A stretch of 42,730 nt of DNA from [Clostridium] methylpentosum DSM 5476 (GTDB lineage: Bacteria; Bacillota; Clostridia; Oscillospirales; Ruminococcaceae): assembly GCA_000158655.1 (NCBI GenBank), contig EQ973338.1, positions 309,790 to 352,519 of the forward strand, written 5' to 3'. Of the stretch, positions 8,231-15,826 are shown one piece after another. The notes under the pieces are model-generated. The model was not told the origin of the DNA, did no database searches, and saw only the letters and a program-made list of their open reading frames with translations. Each line of letters starts with the position of its first letter. Positions within the stretch are counted from its first letter, which is position 1. The position numbers were made by a program, and so were the translations under genes.

Positions 8231-8259
8231 AGGACGGCGGGATCTCCGCTGTCCTTTTT
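8231..8259 (+). terminator. Intrinsic terminator of the alpha/beta hydrolase gene
   Basis: A 10-bp stem AGGACGGCGG / CCGCTGTCCT (one G-U) has a 5-nt loop and is followed by TTTTT. It lies about 80 nt after the hydrolase stop. Confidence 0.75.
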
Positions 8260-8617
8260 CTGTATAGGATGGGAGCTTTCCACTCAGAAAAATCAATCGG
8301 GCGGCGCTGACTGTCAGGCCAATGCGGGCGAGCCCCTATGGGCTCAGCTGAAGCAGCCTGCTGTAGAGAATCCCTCATAATCCCCCTGCGCTTTGTCGAC
8401 AGAACTGCTTGCAGCAGACAGGCCCTCGAGGAACGGCAGAGAGGGGAAACTCCGCTGTCTCGTACTGGTACCATGAGCTGAAAAAGGGGTGTTTTGGTTC
8501 AACGCTTCCCGCTCCATCCCGCACTAGCACTGCGCCGATTCAGGCCGGGTGGACCCACAGTAATGGACGGGCAGAGCTCTTATACAGGAAATCGCCTGTT
8601 TATTGGTAGGATGCAGC
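8260..8617. other. Gene-free stretch between the hydrolase and yjdF
   Basis: Short open frames occur on both strands (for example a 93-codon minus frame reaching 8474), but none has a ribosome-binding site or recognisable similarity. No clear repeat or RNA is seen. It is probably decayed sequence. Confidence 0.3.
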
Positions 8618-8646
8618 TTGCAAATCCGGGACAGATCGGCTACAAT
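8618..8646 (+). promoter_or_regulatory. yjdF promoter
   Basis: TTGCAA (8618-8623), a 17-nt spacer and TACAAT (8641-8646). Transcription should start near 8653, giving a leader of about 115 nt before yjdF. Confidence 0.7.
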
Positions 8647-8652
8647 AGTGCT

Positions 8653-8768
8653 GTGAAGATAAAAACACAGTCCGGTTGGTAGTCCGGGCGCGGCGGCGAC
8701 GCCGTCAGTAACCTGCCTCCTAAGGTTGTCCGTTCTTTGCAGGAAACACATTTTAGGAGGAATCTGCC
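8653..8768 (+). promoter_or_regulatory. yjdF riboswitch-like leader with sequestered ribosome-binding site
   Basis: The leader carries GTCCGGTTGGTAGTCCGG, a GGCG-GCGA-CGCC hairpin, and GGTT that can pair with AACC (8711-8714). Together these form a compact folded domain. CCTCCTAA (8716-8723) is perfectly complementary to TTAGGAGG (8753-8760), the ribosome-binding site of yjdF. A competing helix, CCTGC (8712-8716) with GCAGG (8739-8743), overlaps that arm. This is the design of a translational on/off switch. The yjdF motif RNA is known upstream of yjdF genes and responds to azaaromatic compounds. Assignment here rests on the adjacent yjdF gene and the fold, not on a covariance-model search. 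Confidence 0.75.
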
Positions 8769-9188
8769 ATGGAACAGATTATGAGCAGCCTAACCGTCTT
8801 TTTTGATTCCCCGTTCTGGGTCGGTGTTTACCAGCGCTGTACCGGAAGCCGGATCGAGGCGGCGCGGGTCGTGTTCGGCGCGGAGCCGAAGGACGCAGAA
8901 GTATACGCCTATTTTCTTGAGCACTGGGGTAGTCTCCGATTTAGCCCGGCTGTGGAACAGAACAAGCAGCTGAAAAAGGCGGCCAATCCCAAGCGGATGC
9001 AGCGAGAAGTGCACAGACAGCTCTCCCAATCAGGTGTTGGTACCAAGGCACAGCAGGCGCTTCAGCTGATGCGGGAGCAACAGGCAGCCGGGCGGAAATC
9101 GGCGCGGCGGGAACGCCGCCAGCAGCGCAAGCAGGAACAGTTTGATCTTCGCCAGCTCAAGAAAAAGCAAAAACACAAAGGCAGATGA
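8769..9188 (+). CDS. yjdF: YjdF family protein (DUF2992)
   Basis: This 139-residue protein belongs to the YjdF/DUF2992 family. The N-terminus LTVFFDSPFWVGVYQR, followed by the ARVVFGAEPKD segment, is the family signature. The second half (residues 75-139) is very basic and Q/K/R-rich (QLKKKQKHKGR at the end), as in relatives, which suggests nucleic-acid contact. The biochemical role of YjdF is not established. Its leader RNA senses azaaromatics, so a role in response to such compounds is inferred. The ATG at 8769 has AGGAGG about 8 nt upstream. The gene is monocistronic and ends inside a perfect terminator hairpin. Confidence 0.88.
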   Translation: MEQIMSSLTVFFDSPFWVGVYQRCTGSRIEAARVVFGAEPKDAEVYAYFLEHWGSLRFSPAVEQNKQLKKAANPKRMQREVHRQLSQSGVGTKAQQALQLMREQQAAGRKSARRERRQQRKQEQFDLRQLKKKQKHKGR

Positions 9189-9225
9189 CAAAGAGGGCCG
9201 GGAGTCAATCCCGGCCCTCTTTGTC
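9187..9225 (+). terminator. Perfect 17-bp terminator hairpin of yjdF
   Basis: Arms 9187-9203 and 9209-9225 pair without mismatch around a 5-nt loop. The left arm overlaps the yjdF stop codon, and the right arm contains CTCTTTGTC. It may act in both directions. Confidence 0.8.
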
Positions 9226-9601
9226 TATAGAAAAATACTCGTTATGCGCGTGGGTCAAAAGAAGGCAATTTCCAATGAAGAAACAGAACTCCTTTTAGAG
9301 TAAAAAAGGCTTGCAATCTGTCACTGGATGTGGGCTCTCTTCATTGAGATCGATCCAGATGGTTGAGGACACACAGCCGGAGTTAGAGACAAGAGGAGAA
9401 ATAGGGCGACATTGGGATAGTCTCGTTCAGGGCTGTCATGCACGCAAAATAACACCGGTTGCGGAACCCATTTGAATGGGATTGATTTTCTTCGCGGTTT
9501 CCCATTGTCCCCTATGGCAGGGGATCAGATGATTCTACAGCAGTCGCTAAAAAAGAAGGTTTTGCGGCGGGTGCATAAGAGGCATTTTGAAGTTCAAGAT
9601 T
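9226..9601. other. Gene-free stretch between yjdF and nnr
   Basis: No supported gene. A small hairpin TCCCCT / AGGGGA lies near 9510-9526. A 68-codon plus frame starting at 9472 lacks a ribosome-binding site and runs into nnr antisense. No terminator for nnr is obvious. Confidence 0.3.
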
Positions 9602-11125
9602 TTACCGCGAATTTACTTGTTCACTGTCAGGTGGCTGTGCGAGAAATGAGAGGGCAGAAACCAGATCGCTTGCAGTGAGCGACTCGGGCCGCATCCCCTG
9701 TCTGACCAGGTTGTCGGCTGCTTTTCCGTGGGCATAGACCGCGTTGATGATTGCCTTTCCCGGATCGCTGTAGTTGGGCAGATAGGCGGCGATGATGCCA
9801 GTGAGAGCGTCCCCCGAACCCCCTTTGGCAAGTCCTGCGTTGCCGCTGGTGTTGACGTATTGGTCCCCCTCTGGGGTTGTAACGATGGTGTACGGCCCCT
9901 TGAGGACAAGATAGACCCCGTGTTCCACCGCAAATTCCCGGGAAATAGAAAAGCGTTCCCTGCGCACCCGGTCGACTGAGCAGCCGCAGAGTCGGGCCAT
10001 CTCCCCCATGTGCGGGGTGAGCACAGTCACCGCAGTCCTCCTGTGGAGCAGTTCAAACTGTCCCTGTAGATGGAATAGACCGTCGGCGTCAATTACTGTG
10101 GGTATATTTTTGCTGAGAATATCCAAAAGAATCCCGGCACAGCGGGGATCCCTGCTCAGGCCCATCCCCACTGCAACAACCGAGGTCTGTGAGGGAACCT
10201 CGAGATGGGTGAGATAGCCGTCCTCCTCCTCGCAATCGAGGTAAGTCGCTTCGAGGATGCGCCCGGCTGCCGCGGGACGGGAGGCCTTGGGGATCGCGAG
10301 GGAGAGCAGCCCGATGCCGGAGTTCAGGCAGGCAGCGGCGGAGATCAGCGGCGCGCCGAGCATCGTCGGGCACCCCCCTGCAATCAGGCCGCGGCCGTTG
10401 CTTCCCTTGTGCGCGTCGGCACTCCGCTGCGGGAGTGCGGCGAGGTAATCCTGTTCGGTCCAAAGCAGCCGTTGGTTGATCAGGCATCCGGACGCCTGGG
10501 GCGGGATGCCGATATCCACTACCTCCAGTTTGCCATAGCAGGAGGCGGCTGGGTAGAGGAATGCGCTGAGCTTGGGGTGCTGGATTGTAAAGGTGACATC
10601 CGCCTGAACAGCGAGGGAAACATCCGCACCGTCCGCCGATACCCCGCTTGGAATATCCACCGAATAAACTATAGCGTCTGATTCATTGACCGCACGGATG
10701 ACCTCATCATAGGGGCTGCGCAGTTCCCCGTTCATCCCAATTCCGAGCAGCGCGTCAATGATCACGTCGGACTGCGCAATCCGGCTGTAGAGCTTTGCGT
10801 GGTACTGGTGGTGATGGTAACCGCTTGCCTGGAAGCAGTTGAGCGCGCACAGCGCTGCGCCCCGCACTTTTTCCAGCGGCGGGATCAGCCAGAGCTGGGC
10901 CTTGAAGCCCAGGTTTTTGAGCCGTCGGGCGATGACAAAACCGTCCCCACCGTTGTTGCCCACCCCGGCGAGCACGGTGATTGCGTCGGTTGTGCGCAGC
11001 CGGGGAAGGAGTGCGGAGATAACCGCCTGCCCTGCGCACTCCATGAGCGTTTCGTCCCGCACGCCCACCTGGTCAATGGTGTAGCGGTCTGCCGCATACA
11101 TTTCCTCCATGCATAAAATCCGCAC
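9602..11125 (-). CDS. nnr: Bifunctional NAD(P)H-hydrate repair enzyme Nnr (epimerase plus dehydratase)
   Basis: This enzyme repairs damaged NADHX/NADPHX. The N-terminal YjeF_N epimerase domain (residues about 1-215) interconverts R and S hydrates. The C-terminal ribokinase-like domain (about 225-500) dehydrates S-NAD(P)HX using ADP or ATP. Motifs seen in the epimerase are GNNGGDGFVIAR, DALLGIG and SVDIPSGV. In the dehydratase they are DADGL, LTPHMGEMARL and GNAGLAKGGSGDALTGIIAA. The 507-residue length is typical of the fused form. The GTG at 11125 has GGAGGG 7 nt upstream. It is the last gene of an azlC-azlD-nnr run, starting 17 nt after azlD. Confidence 0.94.
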   Translation of the reverse strand: MRILCMEEMYAADRYTIDQVGVRDETLMECAGQAVISALLPRLRTTDAITVLAGVGNNGGDGFVIARRLKNLGFKAQLWLIPPLEKVRGAALCALNCFQASGYHHHQYHAKLYSRIAQSDVIIDALLGIGMNGELRSPYDEVIRAVNESDAIVYSVDIPSGVSADGADVSLAVQADVTFTIQHPKLSAFLYPAASCYGKLEVVDIGIPPQASGCLINQRLLWTEQDYLAALPQRSADAHKGSNGRGLIAGGCPTMLGAPLISAAACLNSGIGLLSLAIPKASRPAAAGRILEATYLDCEEEDGYLTHLEVPSQTSVVAVGMGLSRDPRCAGILLDILSKNIPTVIDADGLFHLQGQFELLHRRTAVTVLTPHMGEMARLCGCSVDRVRRERFSISREFAVEHGVYLVLKGPYTIVTTPEGDQYVNTSGNAGLAKGGSGDALTGIIAAYLPNYSDPGKAIINAVYAHGKAADNLVRQGMRPESLTASDLVSALSFLAQPPDSEQVNSR

Positions 11126-11142
11126 AGGTCATCCCTCCGTTT

Positions 11143-11487
11143 TTACAATAGTTTGCCCAAAAGATCGGTTTGTACCAATACCATGTAGAGCGCGGTGCCG
11201 CCGAAAATGCTGAGAAACGAGTTTTTCTTCCACAGATAGAGCCCCGCGACGACTGCCCCGGCGATGAGTTCGGGCAGGCCAAAGGTACCCCCGAAAAAGT
11301 TGACGTCCTTGACCGCGTAAATCACCAGCAGGGTGACCATAGCGGGGGGCAGATATTTGCCGAGATAGCTGATTACCTTGGGCGGTTTGCGGCGGGAGAA
11401 GAAGAGAAAGGGGATGGCGCGGGTCGCGAGGGTGACAAGCGCCATAATGGCGGTCGCGATGAGCGCATCAGTCATGGACATTTGCAT
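11143..11487 (-). CDS. azlD: Branched-chain amino acid exporter small subunit AzlD
   Basis: This 114-residue membrane protein of the AzlD family has about four hydrophobic helices. It contains the characteristic TLATRAIPFLFF segment near the N-terminus and YLGKYLPPAMVTLLVIYAV. AzlD pairs with AzlC (LIV-E family) to export branched-chain amino acids and their analogues. The ATG at 11487 is preferred because AAGGAGG is 7 nt upstream. A TTG at 11493 would be too close to that site. The gene overlaps the end of azlC by 20 nt, so the two subunits are co-translated. Confidence 0.9.
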   Translation of the reverse strand: MQMSMTDALIATAIMALVTLATRAIPFLFFSRRKPPKVISYLGKYLPPAMVTLLVIYAVKDVNFFGGTFGLPELIAGAVVAGLYLWKKNSFLSIFGGTALYMVLVQTDLLGKLL

Positions 11488-12172
11488 GTTCAATCCTCCT
11501 TCTCAGCAACAGCAGCGCGGCGGAGGCGAGCAGCACCGCGATGAGCAGCATGTTGGATTTGTCGATCACCATGGCAGCCACCCCCGCGATGAGCGCGATG
11601 GCGAACGGGAGCTTGCTGTCTGAATTTTTCCACTGTTCGATGAGCAGGACGATGAACAGCGCGGTGAGGGCAAAGTCAATGCCCTTGGAGTCGAACGGGA
11701 TGAGGCTTCCGGCGAGCGCGCCGAGCACCGATCCGATGACCCAGTAGCAGTGGTCGAACAGGGCGATGAAAAAGGTGTATTTTTCCCGGTTGATACGGGG
11801 CGGATAGTGAATGGTGGTGAGCAGGGCGTAGGTCTCGTCGGTGAGCGCAAAGATGACATACGGCTTAAACCGCCTGGCCCGGTTGACCTGGTTGAACAGC
11901 GACAGCCCATAGACAATGTGGCGGAAGTTGACTAAAAACGACATGATCGCGATTTCCACCATGGGGGTGGAGCTCACGAGAAAGCTCACCGCCATGTATT
12001 CGAGCGCGCCCGCGTAGATAAAGACGCTCATGATCGCGGCCAGATACCAGGGGTAACCGCTCGTCTCGAGCATGATGCCGAACGCAATGCCAATGGCGAG
12101 GTAGCCGAAGAGCACCGGGATGGTGACCTTGAACGCCTCGACAGCGGCGCGCGCCGTGGAACTAGGTTTCAT
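11468..12172 (-). CDS. azlC: Branched-chain amino acid exporter large subunit AzlC
   Basis: AzlC family permease of 234 residues with about six to seven membrane helices. Family features include FGYLAIGIAFGIML near the start, the PWYLAAIMSVFIYAGALEYMA segment, NFRHIVYGLSL and the charged ALTDETYAL loop. With AzlD it forms an exporter of branched-chain amino acids. The ATG at 12172 follows a GAGAGG site 12 nt upstream. A strong promoter lies at 12208-12236. A damaged second copy of residues about 20-105 lies just upstream (12400-12655), showing a local duplication. Confidence 0.92.
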   Translation of the reverse strand: MKPSSTARAAVEAFKVTIPVLFGYLAIGIAFGIMLETSGYPWYLAAIMSVFIYAGALEYMAVSFLVSSTPMVEIAIMSFLVNFRHIVYGLSLFNQVNRARRFKPYVIFALTDETYALLTTIHYPPRINREKYTFFIALFDHCYWVIGSVLGALAGSLIPFDSKGIDFALTALFIVLLIEQWKNSDSKLPFAIALIAGVAAMVIDKSNMLLIAVLLASAALLLLRRRIEHANVHD

Positions 12173-12207
12173 AGTTTGTCAGTCCTCTCGGTTGAGTGTG
12201 CTTCTTT

Positions 12208-12236
12208 ATTATAGCAAATGGGAATCATTTTCTCAA
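12208..12236 (-). promoter_or_regulatory. Promoter of azlC-azlD-nnr
   Basis: On the minus strand, TTGAGA (12236-12231), a 17-nt spacer and a perfect TATAAT (12213-12208) lie 35 nt upstream of the azlC ATG. Confidence 0.75.
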
Positions 12237-12258
12237 CAGTTTGAAACAGTATCTGGGA

Positions 12259-12413
12259 TAAGACAGAAGTTTTGATCGTTTTCCGCAGGAAACGCAATTT
12301 TTTCGCCGTGCAAGAGACTCTTTGGGGATGAATTTTGCTGCAAGTGGTAAAAGAGGGAACTTTCTTGCGATACAAGAAAATTCCCTGAAGGGTACCCTCG
12401 GCTTGAATCGCCT
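12259..12413. repeat. Multi-hairpin repeat, copy A (shortened)
   Basis: This copy of about 155 bp aligns with 12661-12858 at roughly 85% by eye, lacking about 45 bp that hold two hairpins in copy B. It keeps the hairpin GTTTTCC-GCA-GGAAAC and the GGGAACTTTCTTG...CAAGAAAATTCCC hairpin. It ends in CGGCTTGAATCGCCT, which also matches azlC. It abuts the azlC fragment. Confidence 0.75.
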
Positions 12414-12655
12414 GGTCCGGTTGATCCGGTTAAACAGCGACAGCCCGTAGACAATGTGGCGGAAGTTGACCAAAAAAGACATGATCGCAATTTCCACCAT
12501 GGGGGTGGAGCTCACGAGAAAGCTCATCCCTATGTATTTGAGTGCGCCCGCGTAGATAAAAATACTCATGATCGCGGCCAGATACCAGGGGTAACCGCTC
12601 GTTTCGAGCATGATGTCGAGCGCAATGCCAAATGGCGAGGTAGCCGAAGAGCTTC
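12400..12655 (-). pseudogene. azlC fragment (second, decayed copy)
   Basis: About 250 bp match azlC positions 11860-12115 at about 90% by eye. They encode the segment from FGYLAI through GYPWYLAAIMS to NFRHIVYGLSLFNRINRTRRFKP. Both ends of the gene are missing. One extra A (CCAAATGG instead of CCAATGG, near 12631) shifts the frame at the IAFGIM segment. The fragment is bounded on both sides by the multi-hairpin repeat. It cannot make a functional permease and looks like the remains of a duplication or of recombination between repeats. Confidence 0.85.
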
Positions 12656-12660
12656 GGCAA

Positions 12661-12858
12661 GATAAAAGTTTTGGTCGAGCTTTTTCAAAAGCTCGTGGTT
12701 TTCAAAGGCAATGCCTTTGGGCGTTTTCCGCAGAAAACGCAATCTCTTTACCGTGCAAGAGCCTCTTTGAGGGTGAATTTTGCCGCAAGCGGAAAAAGAG
12801 GGAACTTTCTTGCGATAGAAGAAAGTTCCCTGAAGGATACGCTCGGCTTGAATCGCCT
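12661..12858. repeat. Multi-hairpin repeat, copy B (full)
   Basis: This copy of about 198 bp contains consecutive hairpins: CGAGCTTTT-TC-AAAAGCTCG, CAAAGGCA-A-TGCCTTTG, GCGTTTTC-CGCA-GAAAACGC, CCGC-AA-GCGG and GGGAACTTTCTT / AAGAAAGTTCCC (12 bp, perfect). It is a direct repeat of 12259-12413. No coding potential is seen. It looks like a non-autonomous palindromic repeat family that should recur elsewhere in the genome. Confidence 0.75.
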
Positions 12859-12928
12859 TACGCAGGTGCGGCGATGTATTCGGAATTGTATTCGGAAACT
12901 GCCGCTATCTTCTCTTCTTTGTTTGCTT

Positions 12929-12934
12929 TATAAT
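12929..12934 (+). promoter_or_regulatory. Possible -10 box of the RHH-SLOG operon
   Basis: TATAAT lies 19 nt upstream of the ATG at 12954. No good -35 box is seen at the right distance, so the call is weak. Confidence 0.35.
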
Positions 12935-12953
12935 CAAACTGAGGTGAGCATCG

Positions 12954-13178
12954 ATGTCTGTTTTTATCCCAAAGCAATACAAAAAAGAGCCGATCACGGT
13001 GCGGATGCGGTTTGATGAGTTGGAACAAATAGACCAGTTGGCGTCGCGGTTTGGGCTGAGCCGGAGCGAGCTGATCAACCAGTGCATTGTCTATGCGCTC
13101 GATCACATGCCGATTGCACAGGGTGAGGAATCCCCCGTCGCCTGGAGCAACTGTCCGGAGCGGGAGACGGAGAAGTGA
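12954..13178 (+). CDS. Ribbon-helix-helix (CopG-like) small protein
   Basis: This is a 74-residue protein. Residues 13-50 fit a ribbon-helix-helix fold: a short strand PITVRMRFDELEQIDQLA, then FGLSRSELINQCIVYALDHM, with the usual SRSELI turn and a helix ending in the ALD segment. RHH proteins bind DNA as dimers, often repressing their own operon. Residues 55-74 are a polar tail. The ATG at 12954 has GAGGTGA 5-6 nt upstream. Its stop overlaps the start of the SLOG-like gene (GTGA), so the two proteins are made together and probably act together. DNA binding is inferred from the fold; the target is unknown. Confidence 0.7.
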   Translation: MSVFIPKQYKKEPITVRMRFDELEQIDQLASRFGLSRSELINQCIVYALDHMPIAQGEESPVAWSNCPERETEK

Positions 13179-13666
13179 AAAGTAAAATCTGCTGTTTTAC
13201 CGGCCACCGGGAGTTACCCCCAAAAGACCTGCAACAAATCCAAACTCTGCTCGAGCGGGAGATCAACCGGCTGCTAGCAATCGGGGTGCGCACCTTTCTC
13301 GCCGGCGGCGCGCTGGGATTCGACACCCTCGCCGCCCAGACAGTTTTAAAGCTCAAGGAGGAGGATTCCCCGATCCAACTCGTTCTCGTCCTCCCCTGCC
13401 GGGACCAGGCCTCCCGTTGGGAAAATGACGACCGGGCGCTCTACGAGCAGATCAAACAGGGGGCGGACCAGGTGGTGTACACCGCCGAGCGCTATTTCCC
13501 CGGGTGCATGCACCAGCGCAACCGGTATTTGGCGGACCACAGCGGCTGGTGCCTCTGCTGGCTGACCCGGGAGACGGGCGGCACCGCCTACACCGTGCGC
13601 CGCTGCCGCGCGCAGGGGGTGCGGGTGATCAACCTCGCCGGGAAATCTTTCAACAATTTGAAGTAG
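13175..13666 (+). CDS. SLOG-domain (YpsA/DUF1273-like) protein
   Basis: This 163-residue Rossmann-like protein belongs to the SLOG superfamily. CCFTGHRELP near the N-terminus and LAGGALGFDTLAA near residue 45 are the nucleotide-binding signatures. YFPGCMHQRNRYLADHS and ETGGTAYTVRRC complete the pattern seen in YpsA/DUF1273 proteins. SLOG proteins bind nucleotide-derived ligands and are often sensors or effectors. In Firmicutes YpsA has been linked to cell division and phage-related contexts, but the role here is unknown. The GTG start at 13175 overlaps the RHH stop by 4 nt. A bidirectional terminator follows at 13824. Confidence 0.75.
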   Translation: MKSKICCFTGHRELPPKDLQQIQTLLEREINRLLAIGVRTFLAGGALGFDTLAAQTVLKLKEEDSPIQLVLVLPCRDQASRWENDDRALYEQIKQGADQVVYTAERYFPGCMHQRNRYLADHSGWCLCWLTRETGGTAYTVRRCRAQGVRVINLAGKSFNNLK

Positions 13667-13823
13667 ATATGTTGAAAAATTTATTTTGAACGAAAAATGG
13701 GCGGTCCGGTGACAGGTGCGCCGAACTGCTCCAATACAAATGCCAATTTTTCAGTATTTGTGGGGAAAACGTTTGAGAAAGGGGGAACCCTCTTCCCAGA
13801 GTCCTTTTCAACACGCTAAAAAC

Positions 13824-13853
13824 CGCCGCATGTTTTTCATGCGGCGATTTTTT
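13824..13853 (+). terminator. Intrinsic terminator of the RHH-SLOG operon
   Basis: A 9-bp stem CGCCGCATG / CATGCGGCG (13824-13832 with 13838-13846) has a T5 loop and is followed by ATTTTTT. The opposite direction gives GTTTTTAG, so it may also end the minus-strand gene at 13870. It lies about 160 nt after the SLOG gene. The intervening stretch includes an imperfect palindrome near 13768-13812 and no gene. Confidence 0.8.
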
Positions 13854-13869
13854 ACACACCTCTTGGAGA

Positions 13870-14544
13870 TTAAGGAAGCAGATTCCACGAGACTACAAAG
13901 GTTAACAGTGAGAGCCCAATGAGAATACCTCCTCCGGCGCGGGCCTTGTCCAGTTTTTGCTGGTCGGTATCCTCTACAGTCCAGTCCCTAGCCAGACTGA
14001 ACGGAGGCCTCCAGTGGGAGTACCTGCCCAGGCTGATCGGTTTTTTCATCCCGAGTTGCAGCAGGCCGAAAAGAAGAAAAAAGAGGGAAGCGAACAGCCC
14101 GCCAATCAATCTAGCATTGCAAAAGTATATCCCTGTGTGGATCGAAATCACCTGGGAGAGAAATGCAGCTAGTTTCATTTTTTCTAACGAAACGGTTCCA
14201 CTGGCAAACCAATTTCCCTGACTATAAACGATGGTATAAGAAAAATCGGGGGAAGAATGCAATGTGAGCTCAGACTCCTGCAGCGAGCAGCTGACCTAAT
14301 AGGAATATTCGGTGCCCTGATAGACCAGCCTACCGAGACTGGGAAAAAGAAATTGGTGTCGTTCCCCCGTGCGGCGATCGGTTGCGCTCCAGCACTGCGC
14401 CTCCTGACCCTCAACCAGTTGTCCTGTTTCCCTGCGGTAAATAAAATCATCCGTCTGCACCACTAAAATACAACTGTGGCAAATCGAAAGAGCAATGAAG
14501 AGGATGCCGCACACCAGCGCGGTCAGCTTTGAAACCCGTTCCAT
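13870..14544 (-). pseudogene. Small membrane protein gene interrupted by one in-frame TAG
   Basis: Reading from the ATG at 14544, one frame runs 224 codons to 13870, broken only by TAG at 14298-14296 (codon 83). The N-terminal part has a membrane helix (LTALVCGILFIALSICHSCI) and the segment RRETGQLVEGQEAQCWSATDRRTGERHQF. After the stop the frame continues as QESELTLHSSPDFSYTIVYS, then LIGGLFASLFFLLFGLLQLG (helix), and a final helix GGILIGLSLLTFVVSW. The layout resembles two- or three-helix membrane proteins with an outside beta domain (DUF3592-like), but the family is uncertain. It is either a recent nonsense mutation or a base-call error. A downstream TTG at 14262 has no ribosome-binding site. 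Confidence 0.6.
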
Positions 14545-14591
14545 TCTGTAACCTTACCTTTGAACTTTTATGATAGCTTTAACATAACAGC

Positions 14592-14628
14592 AAAGAGGGC
14601 GAAACGCAACACCCGTTTCGCCCTCTTT
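14592..14628 (-). terminator. Intrinsic terminator of the dnaK operon
   Basis: A perfect 15-bp stem (14592-14606 with 14614-14628) has a 7-nt loop. It lies just after the dnaJ stop and has AAA and TTT at its base. It may be bidirectional. Confidence 0.85.
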
Positions 14629-14635
14629 TGGTCTG

Positions 14636-15781
14636 TTATTCAAACATATCTTTAAGTTTATCAAAAAAGCTTTTTCTTTTGGCATAGTTTTTCTCTTCCA
14701 GCGTGGACTCGAACTTTTTGAGCGCGTCGGTCTGCGCCTTAGAGAGGTTTTTCGGCACTTCAATCGTCACAGTGGCGAGCTGGTCGCCGCGGCCGCGGCC
14801 GTTGAGCCGCTGCACCCCTTTGCCTCTGAGGCGGAAGGTGGTTCCGGGCTGTGTGCCCTCCCCGATTTTGTAGCGGACTTTGCCGTCAATGGTTGGGACG
14901 GTGATCTCGTCGCCCAAGACTGCCTGCGCGTATGTAACAGGCACTTCGCAGAGGATGTCAAATCCCCGCCGCTTAAAGAGCGGGTCGGGACGCACAGTGA
15001 CGCCTACGTTGAGGTCGCCGTTCGGGCCGCCGTTGACACCAGCATTGCCGCCGCCTCGAATGCTCAGGGTCTGGCCGTCGTCGATGCCGGCCGGGATGTT
15101 GATCTTGATCTTTTTGTTTACGTTTTTGCGGCCGCTACCGTGGCAGGAAGGACAGGGGTTCTTGATAATCTTGCCCTTTCCGTTGCAGCGGGAGCAGGGG
15201 CGCGCCGTTGACACCACCCCGAACGGGGTGCGCTGCTGTACCTTGACCTGACCGGTGCCGCGGCACTCAGGGCAGGTCTCAGGGTTCGAACCGCTCGCAC
15301 AGCCGGAACCGTGGCAGCTGTCACAGGTATCCGTCCGTGTGACTGAAAGCTCCTTTTCGATCCCTTTGCAGGCCTCGAGAAAGGAGATCGTCACGCTGGC
15401 GTAGGCGTCCTCCCCTTTGCGGGGCGCGTTGGGGTTGGACCGGCGGGAACCGCCGAAGCCACCGCCCCCGAAGAAACCTTCAAAGATGTCGCCGATGTCA
15501 AAGTCAAAGCCGCCTGGCCCGCCGTAGCCCCCGGCTCCTGCGCCGAAGTTCGGGTCAACTCCCGCATGGCCGAATTGATCATATTTCGAGCGTTTCTGGC
15601 TGTCTGACAGCACTTCGTAGGCTTCGTTGACCTCTTTGAACTTTGCTTCCGCTTCCTTGTCACCGGGGTTCAGGTCGGGGTGGTATTTTTTTGCCAATTT
15701 GCGGTAGGCTTTTTTGATCTCGTCCTCCGGACATCCCTTTTGAACGCCGAGGACTTCATAATAGTCGCGTTTTTCTGCCAA
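14636..15781 (-). CDS. dnaJ: Chaperone protein DnaJ
   Basis: DnaJ delivers unfolded proteins to DnaK and stimulates its ATPase. The 381 residues hold a J domain with HPD at residues 34-36, a Gly/Phe-rich linker ([28 protein letters not shown]) and four CxxCxGxG zinc repeats ([32 protein letters not shown]). The C-terminal substrate-binding domains follow. The TTG at 15781 is chosen because AAAGGTGG lies 8 nt upstream and it gives the canonical N-terminus [17 protein letters not shown] at 15793 would overlap that site. It is the last gene of hrcA-grpE-dnaK-dnaJ. Confidence 0.95.
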   Translation of the reverse strand: MAEKRDYYEVLGVQKGCPEDEIKKAYRKLAKKYHPDLNPGDKEAEAKFKEVNEAYEVLSDSQKRSKYDQFGHAGVDPNFGAGAGGYGGPGGFDFDIGDIFEGFFGGGGFGGSRRSNPNAPRKGEDAYASVTISFLEACKGIEKELSVTRTDTCDSCHGSGCASGSNPETCPECRGTGQVKVQQRTPFGVVSTARPCSRCNGKGKIIKNPCPSCHGSGRKNVNKKIKINIPAGIDDGQTLSIRGGGNAGVNGGPNGDLNVGVTVRPDPLFKRRGFDILCEVPVTYAQAVLGDEITVPTIDGKVRYKIGEGTQPGTTFRLRGKGVQRLNGRGRGDQLATVTIEVPKNLSKAQTDALKKFESTLEEKNYAKRKSFFDKLKDMFE

Positions 15782-15826
15782 ACTAAGTGCCACCTTTCCA
15801 TCGATTCACTGTCTCAGTGACAGCAC

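Noticed and set aside
13768-13812. Imperfect palindrome with GGGGGAACCC core as another repeat copy
   Set aside because: Too short and imperfect to align with either repeat family in the window.
14296-14298. TAG as a recoded (pyrrolysine) codon
   Set aside because: There is no sign of the required machinery in the window and no downstream signal; nonsense mutation or base-call error is simpler.
15282-15300. tRNA-like TTCGAA arm
   Set aside because: It is within the dnaJ coding sequence with no cloverleaf around it; no tRNA gene was found in the window.
15790-15793. GTG start for dnaJ at 15793
   Set aside because: It would overlap the AAAGGTGG ribosome-binding site, whereas the TTG at 15781 is spaced 8 nt and gives the canonical [13 protein letters not shown].
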